Shown: piece after piece, positions 29,001-39,800 of the stretch
Layout: the number at the start of each line of letters is the position of its first letter
Numbering within the stretch: position 1 is the first letter of the stretch
From: Kosakonia cowanii JCM 10956 = DSM 18146
Lineage (GTDB): Bacteria > Pseudomonadota > Gammaproteobacteria > Enterobacterales > Enterobacteriaceae
Length of the DNA stretch: 64,000 bases
Direction: 5' to 3'
Assembly (NCBI RefSeq): GCF_001975225.1
Contig: NZ_CP019445.1
Location: 1,364,001-1,428,000 of the forward strand
Translations under genes and position numbers: made by a program
Notes under the pieces: model-generated
The model's database searches: none
Seen by the model: only the letters and a program-made list of their open reading frames with translations
Told to the model about the DNA's origin: nothing

Positions 29001-32000
29001 TGACAACTTTTTTAGCCTCGGCGGGCACTCGCTGTTAGCCCTGCAATTACTCAGCCGCCTGCGCCAGAGTTTCGGCGTGGAGCTGTCGCTGAAAACCCTG
29101 TTTGATGCCCCGACCGTTGCCGAACTGAGTATGCAGATAGCGGCGGCGCACGGCCAGACCGCACGCCCTGCGCTGGTCGCACAACCGCGCCCGCCGCAGT
29201 TGCCGATGTCGTTTGCCCAGCAGCGCTTATGGTTGCAGCAGCAAATCGCCCCCAGCAGCGCCTACAATATGCCGCTGGCGCTGACGCTGAGCGGCCCGCT
29301 GGATGCGGCAGTGCTGGCGCAGGCGCTCTCTGACGTTATCGCCCGCCACGAGAGCCTGCGCACCCTGTTAACCCAGCAGGAAGAGATGCCCTGCCAGCAG
29401 ATCATCCCTGTCCACGACGTCGATTTTGCGCTACCGACCCTCGCCATCGCGCCCGAGCATCTTGAAGCGCAGTTGGTAATGGAGTGCCAGCATCTCTTTG
29501 CGTTGGATAGTGAACTGCCGGTTAAAGCCTGGCTCTATCAACTGGCAGCAGAGCAACACGTTCTGCTGCTGCTCATTCACCATACCGCCGGGGATGGTGG
29601 CTCCCTGCTGCCACTGCTGGAGGATTTGCGTCTCTGCTGGCAGGCGCGTGCCGCAGGCCAACACCCGCAGTTGCCGCCGCTGACCGTCCAGTACGCCGAT
29701 TACGCGCTCTGGCAGCGCGCGTTGCTGAGCGAAGCGCCGCGCCATAGCCAGCAGCTGAACTACTGGTTTCAACAGCTGGCGGATGTGCCGGAAGAGGTGA
29801 CGCTACCCGCCGGCCGGCCTCGCCCCGCGCAGGCGGATTACCGTGGCGACCGCGTCGACTTCGCGCTCCCCGATGAGCTGTTATCGCGCCTGAAAAAACG
29901 GGGCGATGAGATGGGCGTGAGCCTGTTTATGCTTCTGCATGCGGCGCTGGCAACGCTGCTGCATCGCCTCGGCGCGGGTGATGACATCGTAATCGGTACG
30001 CCGCTTTACGCCCGCAGCGACGCCGCCCTGCTGCCGCTGATCGGCTATTTCGCCAATACGGCGGTGCTGCGAACGGATATGGGAGGCAACCCGACGCTAA
30101 GCGACATTGTCGTCCAGGCAAAATCGGCGGTGCTGGAAGCCAACCAGCATCAGGATCTCCCCTTTGAGCAGGTCGTCGAGGCGCTGGCACCCGGTCGCAC
30201 CTTAGCCCGTCATCCGCTCTTTCAGGTGATGATGGTGGTCGATACACCGTGGCCACAGGCGGTCACCTTCCCGCAAGTGACGGTGGCACAACGCCAGCTC
30301 CCGACCACCACCGCCAAATTCGATCTGCTGTTTCATTTTGATGTTGATGACGCGCAGCAACGCCTGAGCGGGCATATTGAATATGCCACCGCCCTCTATG
30401 ATGGCCGCACGGTTGCGGGCTTTGCCGAACAGTTAATCCGGGTTATCGAAACTATCGCGCAGCGTCCCGAAGCCCGCCTTGCGCAGATCCCGCTGTTAAG
30501 CGCCGCGCAGCGTGAAACCGTGCTAAAGCGCTGGAACGCAACGGATGTGACGTTGCCGCCGCTGTCGCTGGCCGGGCTGTTTGAAACGCAGGTGCAGCGC
30601 TCGCCCGATGCCATCGCGGTGAAAGAGGGTGAGAAAACGCTGAGCTATCGCCACCTCAATGAGGCAGCAAACCGGCTTGCGCACCGCCTGATGACGCAGA
30701 CCGGGGGCGCACCGTTCTGCGCCGGATTACTGATGCAGCACTCGATGAACGAAGTTATTGCCGTGCTCGCCGTTATCAAGGCTGGCGGTGCTTACCTGCC
30801 GCTGCGCATCACCGATCCGCTGGAGCGCCAGCAGCTAATGGTAAACGAGGCAGGCGCCACGCTACTGCTGGCCGATGCCACCTTGCCGCTGCCTACGATC
30901 GACAATGTGGTGTTTATCAGTGAGGAACCTGCGGGCGACTGGCCGCTAAGCAATCCGCCGCTTCTCTCTGCGCCCGGCAGCCTGGCCTATATCATGTTCA
31001 CCTCCGGTTCGACCGGTAAGCCGAAAGGGATTGCGGTCGAGCAGCAGAGCGTGGCGGCGCTGGCGCTGGATCGCCGCTGGCGGGCAGAGGATCATCAGCG
31101 GGTGCTGCTGCACTCTCCGTCGGCCTTTGATGCCTCAACTTATGAGCTGTGGGTGCCATTGCTGGGCGGCGGCACCGTTATCGTCGCGCCGCCGGGCGAG
31201 CTGGATATCGATACGCTGGCGCAGAGTATCGTCGATGAAAAGGTCACCGCGCTGTGGCTCACCGCCGGGCTATTTCACCTGATGGCAGAAGTGCATCCTG
31301 AGGCGCTGAAGGGCGTGCGTTTACTGATTGCGGGCGGGGATGTGCTCTCCATACACGCCATTCGCGAGGTGATGACGCATAATCCCGCGCTTGTGATGAT
31401 GAACGGCTACGGGCCGACGGAAACCACCACCTTCGCCACCACATGGCCCATGGTGCAGATCCCGGAGGGCGTGACGGTGCCTGTCGGCACGCCGCTCGAC
31501 AATACGCAGCTTTATGTCCTTGATGCTTACCTCAACCCGCTGCCGGTCGGCATGCCCGGTGAACTCTATATTGCCGGGATCGGGCTGGCGCGCGGATATC
31601 ACCGCAACCCCTGCCTGACCGCGGCGCATTTTGTTGCGAACCCATTTTCAGTGCACGGCGAGCGCATGTATCGCTCCGGCGACCAGGTGCGCTGGCGCGA
31701 GGATGGCGTGCTGGAGTACCTGAACCGTGGCGATCAGCAGGTCAAAATTCGCGGCTTCCGCATTGAGCTGGCAGAAGTGGAAGCGGCCCTGCGAAAGCAA
31801 GCAGCGGTGGCTCAGGCGCTGGTGAGCGCTCGCGAGAACAATCAAGGGAACAGGCAGCTGATTGCGTGGGTGACGGCAAAACCTGGCGCAACCTGCGATG
31901 CCGATGCGCTGCGCCGGGCGCTGGGCGCCCAGTTGCCGGACTTTATGGTGCCGGCAATGATTGTTCCCCTTGAGCACTTCCCTCTGACCGCGAACGGCAA

Positions 32001-35000
32001 AGTCGATCAGCGCGCCCTGCCCGCACCGCAGGTTGCCAGCGTCGCGCACCGTACGCCGCGCAATGACCTTGAGCGCACCCTCTGTACGCTCTTCGCCGCG
32101 GTATTGGGCGTGCCGGAGGTTGGAATTGATGATGACTTCTTTGCCCTCGGCGGCCACTCGCTGATGGCCTCCCGCCTGGTGAGCAAAATCCGCCGGGTGC
32201 TCAATCTCAACCCGGCGATTCGCGACCTGTTTGAAGCCCCGACGGTCGCGCAGTTTGCCGGGCGGTTGCAGGCCAGCCAGACACCGCGCCCACGCCTGTG
32301 CCAGGGCGAGCGGCCACCGCTTCTGCCGCTCTCATCACCGCAGCGGCGTCTCTGGATGATCGACCGCATTGAGCAGGGTAAATACACCTACAATATGCCC
32401 GTCACGCTCACCTTACGGGGGGATATCGTCGTCTCCGCGCTGATGACGGCACTCGACGATATCGTGCTGCGCCATGAAAGCTTACGCACGCACTTTCATG
32501 AGCTTAACGATGGGACGGTTTGCCAGAGGATCACCCCGGCCTCGATAGCCTGTTGCCCGCTGACCCTGCTCACGGTTTCCGCCGACGACCTGCCCCACGC
32601 CGTGCAGACCGCCGCACAATACACCTTCGATCTGGCGCAGGAAGATCCCTGTCGCGCCTGGTTGTTTAAGGTGGATGATGACCACCATCTGTTACTCATT
32701 CTGATGCACCATATCGCCAGCGATGGCGGATCGATTGCCCCGCTGCTGCACGATCTGGCAGAGGCCTACAACGCCCGCGCGCAGAACCGGGTGCCCGCCT
32801 GGAGACCGCTTGCGGTGCAGTATGCCGACTACACACTGTGGCAGCAGGCGCTGCTCGGCGCGCCGGACGAGAACGACAGCCTCTTTAACCGCCAGCTGGC
32901 CTGGTGGCGCAATACGCTGCATGACCTGCCCGACGAGCTTCAGTTGCCCACTGACCGGCCGCGCCCGCTGCGCGCCAGCTATGTGGGTAAACAGTGCCAC
33001 TTCGCCATTGATGCCCGCACAACCGCAGCATTAGGGGCGCTGGCACGGCAGCATAACGCCAGCCTGTTTATGCTGTTACAGGCGGCGCTGGCGGTGCTGC
33101 TTTGCCGCTGCGGTGCGGGCGAGGATATCCCGATCGGCACGGCGGTCGAGGGGCGTAGCGACGAGGCACTCGAACCGCTGGTCGGCTTTTTTATCAACAC
33201 CCTGGTGATGCGGACCGATCTCAGCGGCAATCCCTCGTTTGTGACGCTGGTTGAGCGCGTTCGCGAGGGCGCGCTGGCGGCCTGGGAGCACCAGGATATC
33301 CCGTTCGAGAGCCTGGTCGAGGCGTTAAATCCCGCTCGCTCGCTAGCGCGCCATCCGCTCTTCCAGGTGATGCTGGTGCTGCAAAACGTCGCGCGCAGTG
33401 ATGCCCTCTTCGATGAACTGGAAACCGTGGTCGAGATGCCGTCGTTGCCGGTGGCGAAATTCGATCTCACCTTTAACCTCGAAGAGACGCCGGAGGGGCT
33501 GCGCGGCATGGTGGAGTACGCCGTGGATCTGTTTGACGAGGCGACCGTCGGGCGCATGGCGGGCTACTTCACCCACCTGCTGGCGGGCATCGCCACCGAT
33601 GCCTCGCGTAACGTGAGCGAACTGCCCATTTTCAGCGACGCTGAGCGGCACGAAATCATGCAGACGTGGAACAACAGCGCGCGCGAGGTTCCCGCCGCGA
33701 CCTTTGCCGAACAGTTTGAAGCCATCGTGCGCGCCACGCCGCAGGCAATAGCCCTGATTGGCGATGAGGAGACCTTGACCTACGCGCAGCTGGATCAGCG
33801 GGCAAACCGCCTGGCAAACCTGATGCTGGCGCGGGGCATCGGCGCCGAGCAGATTGTCGCCATCGCGCTGCCGCGATCCGTTGCCCTTATCGTGTCCATC
33901 ATTGCCACCATGAAAACGGGCGCCGCCTATTTGCCTCTCGACCCTGACTACCCACCCGAGCGGGTGGCGTATATGTTAAGCCACGCGCAGCCAGGGCTGG
34001 TGATAAGCCAGGCGGCATTCGCCGACCGGCTGGCACCGGAGTATGCCGCGCTGCGCCTTGACCACCCGGCCCTGCGCGGGCTGCTTGCCGACCACTGTGC
34101 CGAAGCGATTACGCTGCCGCGCAGGCTGCAGTGCGATAACGCCGCCTACCTTATCTACACCTCTGGCTCGACCGGCGCGCCAAAAGGGGTCGTCGTCACC
34201 CATCGGGGGATTGGTCATCTGGTCGCCAGCATGGTTGAGCGCCTGCACGTCACGCCGCAAAGCCGCGTGTTGCAGTTCGCCTCGCCAAGCTTCGACGCCT
34301 CATTCTGGGATATCAGCATGGCGCTGCTGAGCGGCGCGGCGCTGGTCGTGGCGGCAAAAGAGGCGCTAACCCCTGGCAAACCGCTTTATACCCTGATGCA
34401 CGATCGCGCGGTTACCCATGCCACGCTGCCACCGGTTGGGCTGGCGGTTATGCCGCGCGAACCGCTGCCCGCCCTGGCAACGCTTATTGTCGCTGGCGAG
34501 GCCTGCCCGCCGGAACTGATCGCCTTCTGGGGCACCGGGCGGCGAATGATTAATGCCTATGGCCCGAGCGAATCGACCGTCTGCGCCACCATCAGCCAGC
34601 CGTTGCAGGCCGACCGCCTGCCGCCGATTGGCAGGCCGATTTTCAACATGCAGGCTTATGTGCTGGACGCGCATCTGCAACCCGTTCCGCCGGGGGTAAA
34701 AGGCGAGCTTTATATTGCCGGTGAAAGCCTGGCGCGCGGCTACCTGAAACGGCCTGATTTAACGGCAGAACGCTTCGTCGCCAACCCCTTTGGCGCACCA
34801 GGCAGCCGGATGTACCGCACCGGCGATATGGCAAGCTGGAGCCGTGAGGGCGAGCTGATGTTCGCCGGGCGCGTCGATCACCAGGTCAAAATCCGCGGTT
34901 TTCGTATTGAGCTGGGCGAGATTGAATCCCAGCTGCGAAAACATCCGCAGATCACGCAGGCGACGGTGATTGTCCGCGAGGATAAGCCCGGACTGCGCCA

Positions 35001-36894
35001 GCTGGTGGCTTACGCCGTTGCCCGCGATGAGCAGGCGCAGGGCGGGGAGATCCGCGACTTTTTACGCGACTTTCTGCCGGACTATATGGTGCCGGTTGCC
35101 GTGGTCCTGCTACCGGCGATACCGGTCACGCCAAACGGCAAAGTCGACCGCCGCGCGCTGCCTGCGCCGCAGTTTACCCGCACCCAGCACACCCCACCGC
35201 GTAACGCGCAGGAGCAGCTGCTCAGCACCCTGTTCGCCGAGTTGCTCAACCTGGCGGAGGTCGACCGCACGACAAGCTTCTTCGAGCTGGGCGGCGACAG
35301 CATCACGGCGATACAGCTGGTCGCGCGCGCCCGTCAGGCGGGCTGGCTATTCACCCCGCGCGATGTGTTTGAGCATAAATCGGTCGCCGGGCTGGCTGGC
35401 ATCATGACCGCCGTTGCAGAGCAGGATACCGCCCCGCAGGTTGCTGCCGTCGGCGACCTGCCCGCGACCCCGATCATCCACTGGTTGATGGAGAACCCCG
35501 GCGATATCAACGCGTTCTGCCAGGCAACGCTGCTGCACACGCCCGCAGAACTGGATGCGCAAACCCTGCGCGAGCTGCTCGCCGAGCTGCTCAGGCACCA
35601 CGATGCGCTGCGCTTAACTGCCCGCCGCGAGGCCAACGGCGAGATCCATCTCGCTGTGCCGACTGCCATCGACGAGAGTGAGATGCTGGAGATTATCGAC
35701 GCCCAGCCGCTCTCGCCTGAGCAGCGGCAGCAGCAGATAGAAGAGGCGTGTCGCCGGGCAAAACAGCGGCTCGACCCGGCACGCGGCAAGATGGTGCAGG
35801 CCGTCTGGTTCCGCGCCGCCTGCGGCGAACCGGGCCAGCTGATGCTGGTGTTGCACCACCTGGTGGTGGACGGCGTCTCCTGGCGGATACTCGCCGCCGA
35901 CCTGCTTGCCCTCTGGCGCGCCCGCGCTACGGGGAGAAACGCGCAGCTGACCGACGCAGGCACCTCCTTTCGCGCCTGGGCGCTGCGCCTTGAGCAGGAA
36001 GCGCAACGCCGGGGTGATGAGCTGGCGCACTGGCAGAGCGTGCTCAACCAACCGGATAGGCTGTTAACCACACGACCTCTTGCAGGCACGTGCGACACCC
36101 TCGCCACCAGCGCCTCTTTGCAGATGGAGCTTGGCAGCGAGTTCACCCAGCCTCTGCTGGCCACCCTGCCCGCGCGCTTTCACGCCGGTATCAACGATGT
36201 GCTGCTCTGCGCCCTGGCGCTGGCCATCACGGCATGGCGCGAGGATGGGCAAACAGATGTGCTGCTGGATGTCGAAGGGCACGGGCGCGAAGAGCTGGCG
36301 GGAACCGCGCTGTCGAACACCGTTGGCTGGTTTACCACGCTCTACCCGGTGCGTCTTGCTCCGGGTCGCGCACAGTTAACCCATCCCCACTCGCTCGGTA
36401 GCGCGCTGAAGAGCGTCAAAGAGCAGTTGCGCCAGGTGCCGGGCAACGGGCTGGGTTACGGCCTGCTGCGCTATCTCAATACGCAAACGCGCCCGCAGCT
36501 TGCCGCGCTGCCACAGCCGCAAATCGGCTTTAACTATCTGGGCCGCCTCAGCGTTGAAGAGGCGCGGGACTGGCAGCTTGCGGCTGAGGCCCGCCTGCTT
36601 GATACCCGCGCGCACGACAGCTTCGCGCTGCCGCATGCCCTCTCGCTCAATGCCGTGGTGGAAGCACGTGCAAGCGGCCCGGTGCTGGTGGCGAACTGGA
36701 GTTGGGCGACTGAGCTTTACGCTGAAGATCGCGTCAGCCGCCTGGCTACGGGGTGGTTTAGCTGGCTGAAAGCGCTGTCGCAGCTTACGCAGGTCGACGA
36801 TATCGGCGGTTTCACCCCTTCAGATGTGCCCCTGGTGGCGCTGCAACAAGCGGGGCTGTCAAAACTTCAGGCAAAATGGACGAAGAAAAAATGA
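26059..36894 (+). CDS. Three-module nonribosomal peptide synthetase ending in an epimerase (predicted Gly-Val-D-Phe)
   Basis: The 3611-residue protein reads C-A-T-C-A-T-C-A-T-E. Condensation motifs HHxxxDG are at about residues 140, 1174 and 2217. Carrier serines are Ser991, 2034 (GGHS) and Ser3081, the last in GGDSITAIQL, the variant typical of carriers that precede epimerases. The epimerase has HHLVVDGVSW at about 3266, VEGHGRE and QIGFNYLGR. Codes: DILQMGLIWK (A1, glycine), DAYWIGGTFK (A2, valine-like), DAWTIAAVCK (A3, identical to the GrsA phenylalanine code). The first two modules are close paralogs of modules 1-2 of NRPS line 1. I start at the ATG at 26059 by analogy with line 1; a longer reading from 25903 runs out of frame through the MbtH gene. 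Its TGA overlaps the next NRPS start (ATGA). Confidence 0.94.
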   Translation: MSALIDMEYVALTSAQMGMWLANEVALNPGNNTISEYLIIDGEVSPILFKAAVKKMIAEAETMHGRFFQTDNTVKQQLPAIDNYDAAFYDFSARPDAWEAALAFMSEQTNQRFSLTQGNAFIFCLIKLSPKRFLYYHCCHHILLDGFGASLILRRTVDIYNALVMDKPIAPTPFGNFRALIAEDTAYRNSNRFLRDREYWMARFQDTPAPASLAGRSAPDAPIVRQRNSIDLALHQALHRHAEAAGCTLPQLLTALTAIYLYRMTGQQEVVIGLPMAARVGRVQRTTPAMMSNIMPIRLPLSPALTLDDVLVLVAKEMMSALRHQQYPHEALTRDLKLDRPLYHTTINVELFGDDLAFNGAKTFPVNTSNGPVDDLAIFFFGYGDEHTLVVGFDANSALYSPESLSAHHQRMLALFSALIDQPHAAIGAPSLLSAEEEQLFARANDTCAPVPPLSFAALFERHARSTPHAPALNDRHTQLSYSQLNRQANRLSRYLQAQGVRPGDSVALLLPRTVEMVIAMLAVAKAQAIYLPLDADHPAERLQHILATAQPTLILSSSQTAGIVTGYRQQQIDSDAAVAAIAAQHDDNLTTLPQPQQPAYVLFTSGSTGAPKGVLVSHGSLTNFLTAIQHTVQLTAQHRLLAVTTLSFDIAALELLLPLMTGASVTIASRECARDPRLLAQAIAEHQITHMQGTPALWHGLVAYQPDSLAGLTAMVGGDALPQTLAERMVALSERVIQLYGPTETTIWSTLSELSAAHPSPSVIGRPLFNTRIHILDDALKPVPVGQPGELYIAGDGLALGYLNRADLTSERFVANPFDEEGKRMYRTGDMACWSEAQTIVFLGRVDNQVKIRGYRIELGEIENALNALPDVKQALVVAHEEKKSGQKRLVAYVVAHDDAACSPDALRAASAQKLPDYMVPARVMVLAHFPLTANGKIDRRALPQPTFTSLAPVPPATAQQRELCQLFAECLAIDPPGIDDNFFSLGGHSLLALQLLSRLRQSFGVELSLKTLFDAPTVAELSMQIAAAHGQTARPALVAQPRPPQLPMSFAQQRLWLQQQIAPSSAYNMPLALTLSGPLDAAVLAQALSDVIARHESLRTLLTQQEEMPCQQIIPVHDVDFALPTLAIAPEHLEAQLVMECQHLFALDSELPVKAWLYQLAAEQHVLLLLIHHTAGDGGSLLPLLEDLRLCWQARAAGQHPQLPPLTVQYADYALWQRALLSEAPRHSQQLNYWFQQLADVPEEVTLPAGRPRPAQADYRGDRVDFALPDELLSRLKKRGDEMGVSLFMLLHAALATLLHRLGAGDDIVIGTPLYARSDAALLPLIGYFANTAVLRTDMGGNPTLSDIVVQAKSAVLEANQHQDLPFEQVVEALAPGRTLARHPLFQVMMVVDTPWPQAVTFPQVTVAQRQLPTTTAKFDLLFHFDVDDAQQRLSGHIEYATALYDGRTVAGFAEQLIRVIETIAQRPEARLAQIPLLSAAQRETVLKRWNATDVTLPPLSLAGLFETQVQRSPDAIAVKEGEKTLSYRHLNEAANRLAHRLMTQTGGAPFCAGLLMQHSMNEVIAVLAVIKAGGAYLPLRITDPLERQQLMVNEAGATLLLADATLPLPTIDNVVFISEEPAGDWPLSNPPLLSAPGSLAYIMFTSGSTGKPKGIAVEQQSVAALALDRRWRAEDHQRVLLHSPSAFDASTYELWVPLLGGGTVIVAPPGELDIDTLAQSIVDEKVTALWLTAGLFHLMAEVHPEALKGVRLLIAGGDVLSIHAIREVMTHNPALVMMNGYGPTETTTFATTWPMVQIPEGVTVPVGTPLDNTQLYVLDAYLNPLPVGMPGELYIAGIGLARGYHRNPCLTAAHFVANPFSVHGERMYRSGDQVRWREDGVLEYLNRGDQQVKIRGFRIELAEVEAALRKQAAVAQALVSARENNQGNRQLIAWVTAKPGATCDADALRRALGAQLPDFMVPAMIVPLEHFPLTANGKVDQRALPAPQVASVAHRTPRNDLERTLCTLFAAVLGVPEVGIDDDFFALGGHSLMASRLVSKIRRVLNLNPAIRDLFEAPTVAQFAGRLQASQTPRPRLCQGERPPLLPLSSPQRRLWMIDRIEQGKYTYNMPVTLTLRGDIVVSALMTALDDIVLRHESLRTHFHELNDGTVCQRITPASIACCPLTLLTVSADDLPHAVQTAAQYTFDLAQEDPCRAWLFKVDDDHHLLLILMHHIASDGGSIAPLLHDLAEAYNARAQNRVPAWRPLAVQYADYTLWQQALLGAPDENDSLFNRQLAWWRNTLHDLPDELQLPTDRPRPLRASYVGKQCHFAIDARTTAALGALARQHNASLFMLLQAALAVLLCRCGAGEDIPIGTAVEGRSDEALEPLVGFFINTLVMRTDLSGNPSFVTLVERVREGALAAWEHQDIPFESLVEALNPARSLARHPLFQVMLVLQNVARSDALFDELETVVEMPSLPVAKFDLTFNLEETPEGLRGMVEYAVDLFDEATVGRMAGYFTHLLAGIATDASRNVSELPIFSDAERHEIMQTWNNSAREVPAATFAEQFEAIVRATPQAIALIGDEETLTYAQLDQRANRLANLMLARGIGAEQIVAIALPRSVALIVSIIATMKTGAAYLPLDPDYPPERVAYMLSHAQPGLVISQAAFADRLAPEYAALRLDHPALRGLLADHCAEAITLPRRLQCDNAAYLIYTSGSTGAPKGVVVTHRGIGHLVASMVERLHVTPQSRVLQFASPSFDASFWDISMALLSGAALVVAAKEALTPGKPLYTLMHDRAVTHATLPPVGLAVMPREPLPALATLIVAGEACPPELIAFWGTGRRMINAYGPSESTVCATISQPLQADRLPPIGRPIFNMQAYVLDAHLQPVPPGVKGELYIAGESLARGYLKRPDLTAERFVANPFGAPGSRMYRTGDMASWSREGELMFAGRVDHQVKIRGFRIELGEIESQLRKHPQITQATVIVREDKPGLRQLVAYAVARDEQAQGGEIRDFLRDFLPDYMVPVAVVLLPAIPVTPNGKVDRRALPAPQFTRTQHTPPRNAQEQLLSTLFAELLNLAEVDRTTSFFELGGDSITAIQLVARARQAGWLFTPRDVFEHKSVAGLAGIMTAVAEQDTAPQVAAVGDLPATPIIHWLMENPGDINAFCQATLLHTPAELDAQTLRELLAELLRHHDALRLTARREANGEIHLAVPTAIDESEMLEIIDAQPLSPEQRQQQIEEACRRAKQRLDPARGKMVQAVWFRAACGEPGQLMLVLHHLVVDGVSWRILAADLLALWRARATGRNAQLTDAGTSFRAWALRLEQEAQRRGDELAHWQSVLNQPDRLLTTRPLAGTCDTLATSASLQMELGSEFTQPLLATLPARFHAGINDVLLCALALAITAWREDGQTDVLLDVEGHGREELAGTALSNTVGWFTTLYPVRLAPGRAQLTHPHSLGSALKSVKEQLRQVPGNGLGYGLLRYLNTQTRPQLAALPQPQIGFNYLGRLSVEEARDWQLAAEARLLDTRAHDSFALPHALSLNAVVEARASGPVLVANWSWATELYAEDRVSRLATGWFSWLKALSQLTQVDDIGGFTPSDVPLVALQQAGLSKLQAKWTKKK

Positions 36895-39800
36895 GTATGG
36901 ATATTAAAGAGATACTGCCGTTATCCCCGTTACAGAAAGGTCTGCTGTTCCATATGCTGCTTGATACGCGCGGCAGCGATGCCTATCAGGTACAACAGGT
37001 TTATCAGCTTGAGGGGAGCTGGATGTCGCGAGGCTCAGGCAGGCCGTCGGGCAACTGCTGGCGCGCCATCCCCATCTCTGCGCCGGGTTTGAGTATGAAG
37101 AGGTCGACACGCCGGTTCAGCTGATCCTCTCTGGCCTGCCGCTCCCCTGGCAGGAGATCGATCTAAGTATCCTGTCAACGTTAGCGCAGGCGTCGGCTTT
37201 TCACGCGCTGCTGGAAACGGACTACAACACCCGCTTCGCCGCCGACACCCCGCCTCTGCTGCGCTTTACTGTCGTGAAGTGTTCGCCGACGCAACATAAG
37301 CTGATCTTCACCAATCACCACCTGTTGCTGGATGGCTGGTCGATTCCGGTTCTGCTCGATGAGCTGTTTCGCTTATACCTCGCGGAGCCGTTGCCGCCAG
37401 CCGTGCCCTACCGCGACTATTTGTATTGGCTTGCCGAGCGTGACACCGACAAGATGCGCGAGGCCTGGCGCGAGGCGTTACGCGGCCTGCAAGGCCCTAC
37501 CCATCTCGCCAAAGGGCGTACCACCGACAATTTGCAGCCGCACCTGCTCCACAGAACGGTGGATGCCGACCGTACCCGGCAGCTTAACCGCTGCGCCCGC
37601 GAGCTTGGCGTAACGGTCAATACGCTGTTGCAGTGCGCCTGGGGCATGCTGCTTGGCGCGCTTACCGGGCGCTGCGACGTGGTTTTCGGCATTACGGTTT
37701 CCGGCAGACCGGCGGAGCTTAGCGGTATCGAAAGGATGGTCGGGTTACTGATCAACACGCTGCCGCTTCGCCTCAGTTGGCGCATGGAGGAGAGTTTTGC
37801 CACGCTGCTGCAACGGCTACAGGCGGAGCAGACGCGCCTGCTCGACAGCCAGTATCTCGATCTCACCACCATCCAGGCTGACGCCGGCGGCGAGGCGCTG
37901 TTTGATACGCTGATGGTGTTTGAGAACTACCCGCATAGCGCAAGCGCCGAAATGAGCGAAAAATTAACGGCTTCGCTCGCCTCGCACCGCGGCGGCGATG
38001 CCTCCCACTACCCGCTGGGGCTTATCGCTGTTCCCGGCGAATCGCTCGCGCTGCGCTTTAGCGCGCTGGCCGATATCTTCCCCGATGAGGAGGTTGAGCG
38101 GCTGGCGGATCGCTTCCTGCATCTGCTTTACACCATGATTGACCGCCCCGACAGCCGTATCGGCCACGCTTCGCTGTTACTGCCGCAAGAGGCGCAGGCG
38201 CTGCTTCCCACACCGTCATCGTTCGATAAGAGGACGCAAACCACGCTGCACGAGGTGTTTGAACAGTGCGCCGCGCACTACCCGGATGCCACTGCCCTCT
38301 CGCTTGGCGATAAGACGCTTTGCTACGCCGAGCTTAACCAGCGGGCGAACCAACTTGCCCGTCATCTGGTGAGCTGCGGCATCGGCAGCGAAGAGATTGT
38401 GGCGCTGGCGCTGCCGCGCACGCTTGAGGCGCTGGTGGCTATTCTTGCGGTGCTGAAAGCGGGCGCGGCCTGGCTGCCGCTGGATGTGCATAACCCGCCG
38501 GAGCGGCTGGCCTACATTCTCTCCGACGCCAGACCGGCGCTAATCGTGTCACTCCAGGCGCACGCGGGGATGTTTGATGAATCGCAGCTGCTGCTCCTTG
38601 ATAGCGCTGAAAGCCAGCAACGGCTGGCGCAGCAGAGCGGCGCGGATCTCCAGCAAAGCGAGCGGCTGCGCCCGGTGCATGCGCACAACCTCGCCTATAT
38701 CATTTACACCTCTGGCTCCACCGGCAATCCAAAGGGGGTGATGATCCCGCACAGCAATGTGCTGCGTCTTTTCGCCGCGACAGAGGCGTGGTTCAACTTC
38801 TCGCGCCACGATATCTGGACGCTGTTTCACTCCTGCTCGTTTGATTTCTCGGTCTGGGAAATATGGGGCGCGTTGCTCTATGGCGGCGAGCTGGTGGTAG
38901 TGCCCTTTATGGTCAGCCGCGATGCGCAGGCCTTTTTGCGGCTGTTAAGCGAGAAAAAAGTGACCATCCTTAACCAGACGCCGTCCGCTTTTTATCAGCT
39001 GATTGAAGCCGAGCGCGACCTTGAGCATGACGAACTGCCGCTGGCGCTGCGCAAGGTGATATTTGGTGGCGAAGCGCTGGATCTCAGCCAACTCGAGCGC
39101 TGGTATCAACGCCACCCGGATACGGCTCCCGAACTTATCAATATGTACGGCATCACGGAGACCACCGTGCATGTGAGCTATCAGCCGTTAACCGCGGCGC
39201 GGGCGCGCGAGGCGACAGGCAGCCTTATCGGCGTGGCGATCTCCGATCTGCATATCCATCTGCTGGATGATGCGCTGCGTCCGGTGCCGCCGGGCGTTGA
39301 GGGCGAAATGTATATCAGCGGTGCCGGGCTGGCGCGCGGCTATCTAAACCGGGTCGAACTCTCCAGCCAACGCTTTGTTGCCGATCCCTGGGGTGCGCCT
39401 GGCTCGCGCATGTATCGCTCCGGCGATATCGCCGTCAGGAGCCCAGAGGGAGACCTGCACTACCTGGGGCGCGCGGATCAGCAGGTGAAACTGCGCGGTT
39501 TTCGTATTGAACTGGGCGAAATTGCCGCCATCCTGCAAAGCGCCCCGCAGGTTACCCATGCAGAAGTGGTGCTGCTTGATGCCGACACTCAGCCGCAGCT
39601 GGTGGCCTACGTCACCGCCGACACGCATGCGCCGCTCGATATTGCCGCGCTGCGCAGCCTGGCGGCAGCAAAACTGCCGGGCTACATGGTGCCGAGCGCG
39701 ATTATGCAGATTGAACAGTTTCCGCTGACCCTCAACGGCAAGCTGGATAAACGCGCCCTGCCGCGCCCCGATCTGAGTGCAGGAAGCGCACGACGCGCAC

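Noticed and set aside
35334..36164. 276-codon minus-strand ORF in the NRPS epimerase region
   Set aside because: Serine/arginine-rich shadow; the plus strand encodes an intact epimerase domain.
37013..37016. Programmed ribosomal frameshift in the last NRPS gene
   Set aside because: GAGGGGAGC is not a typical slippery heptamer and no stimulatory structure is evident; a lost base is simpler.
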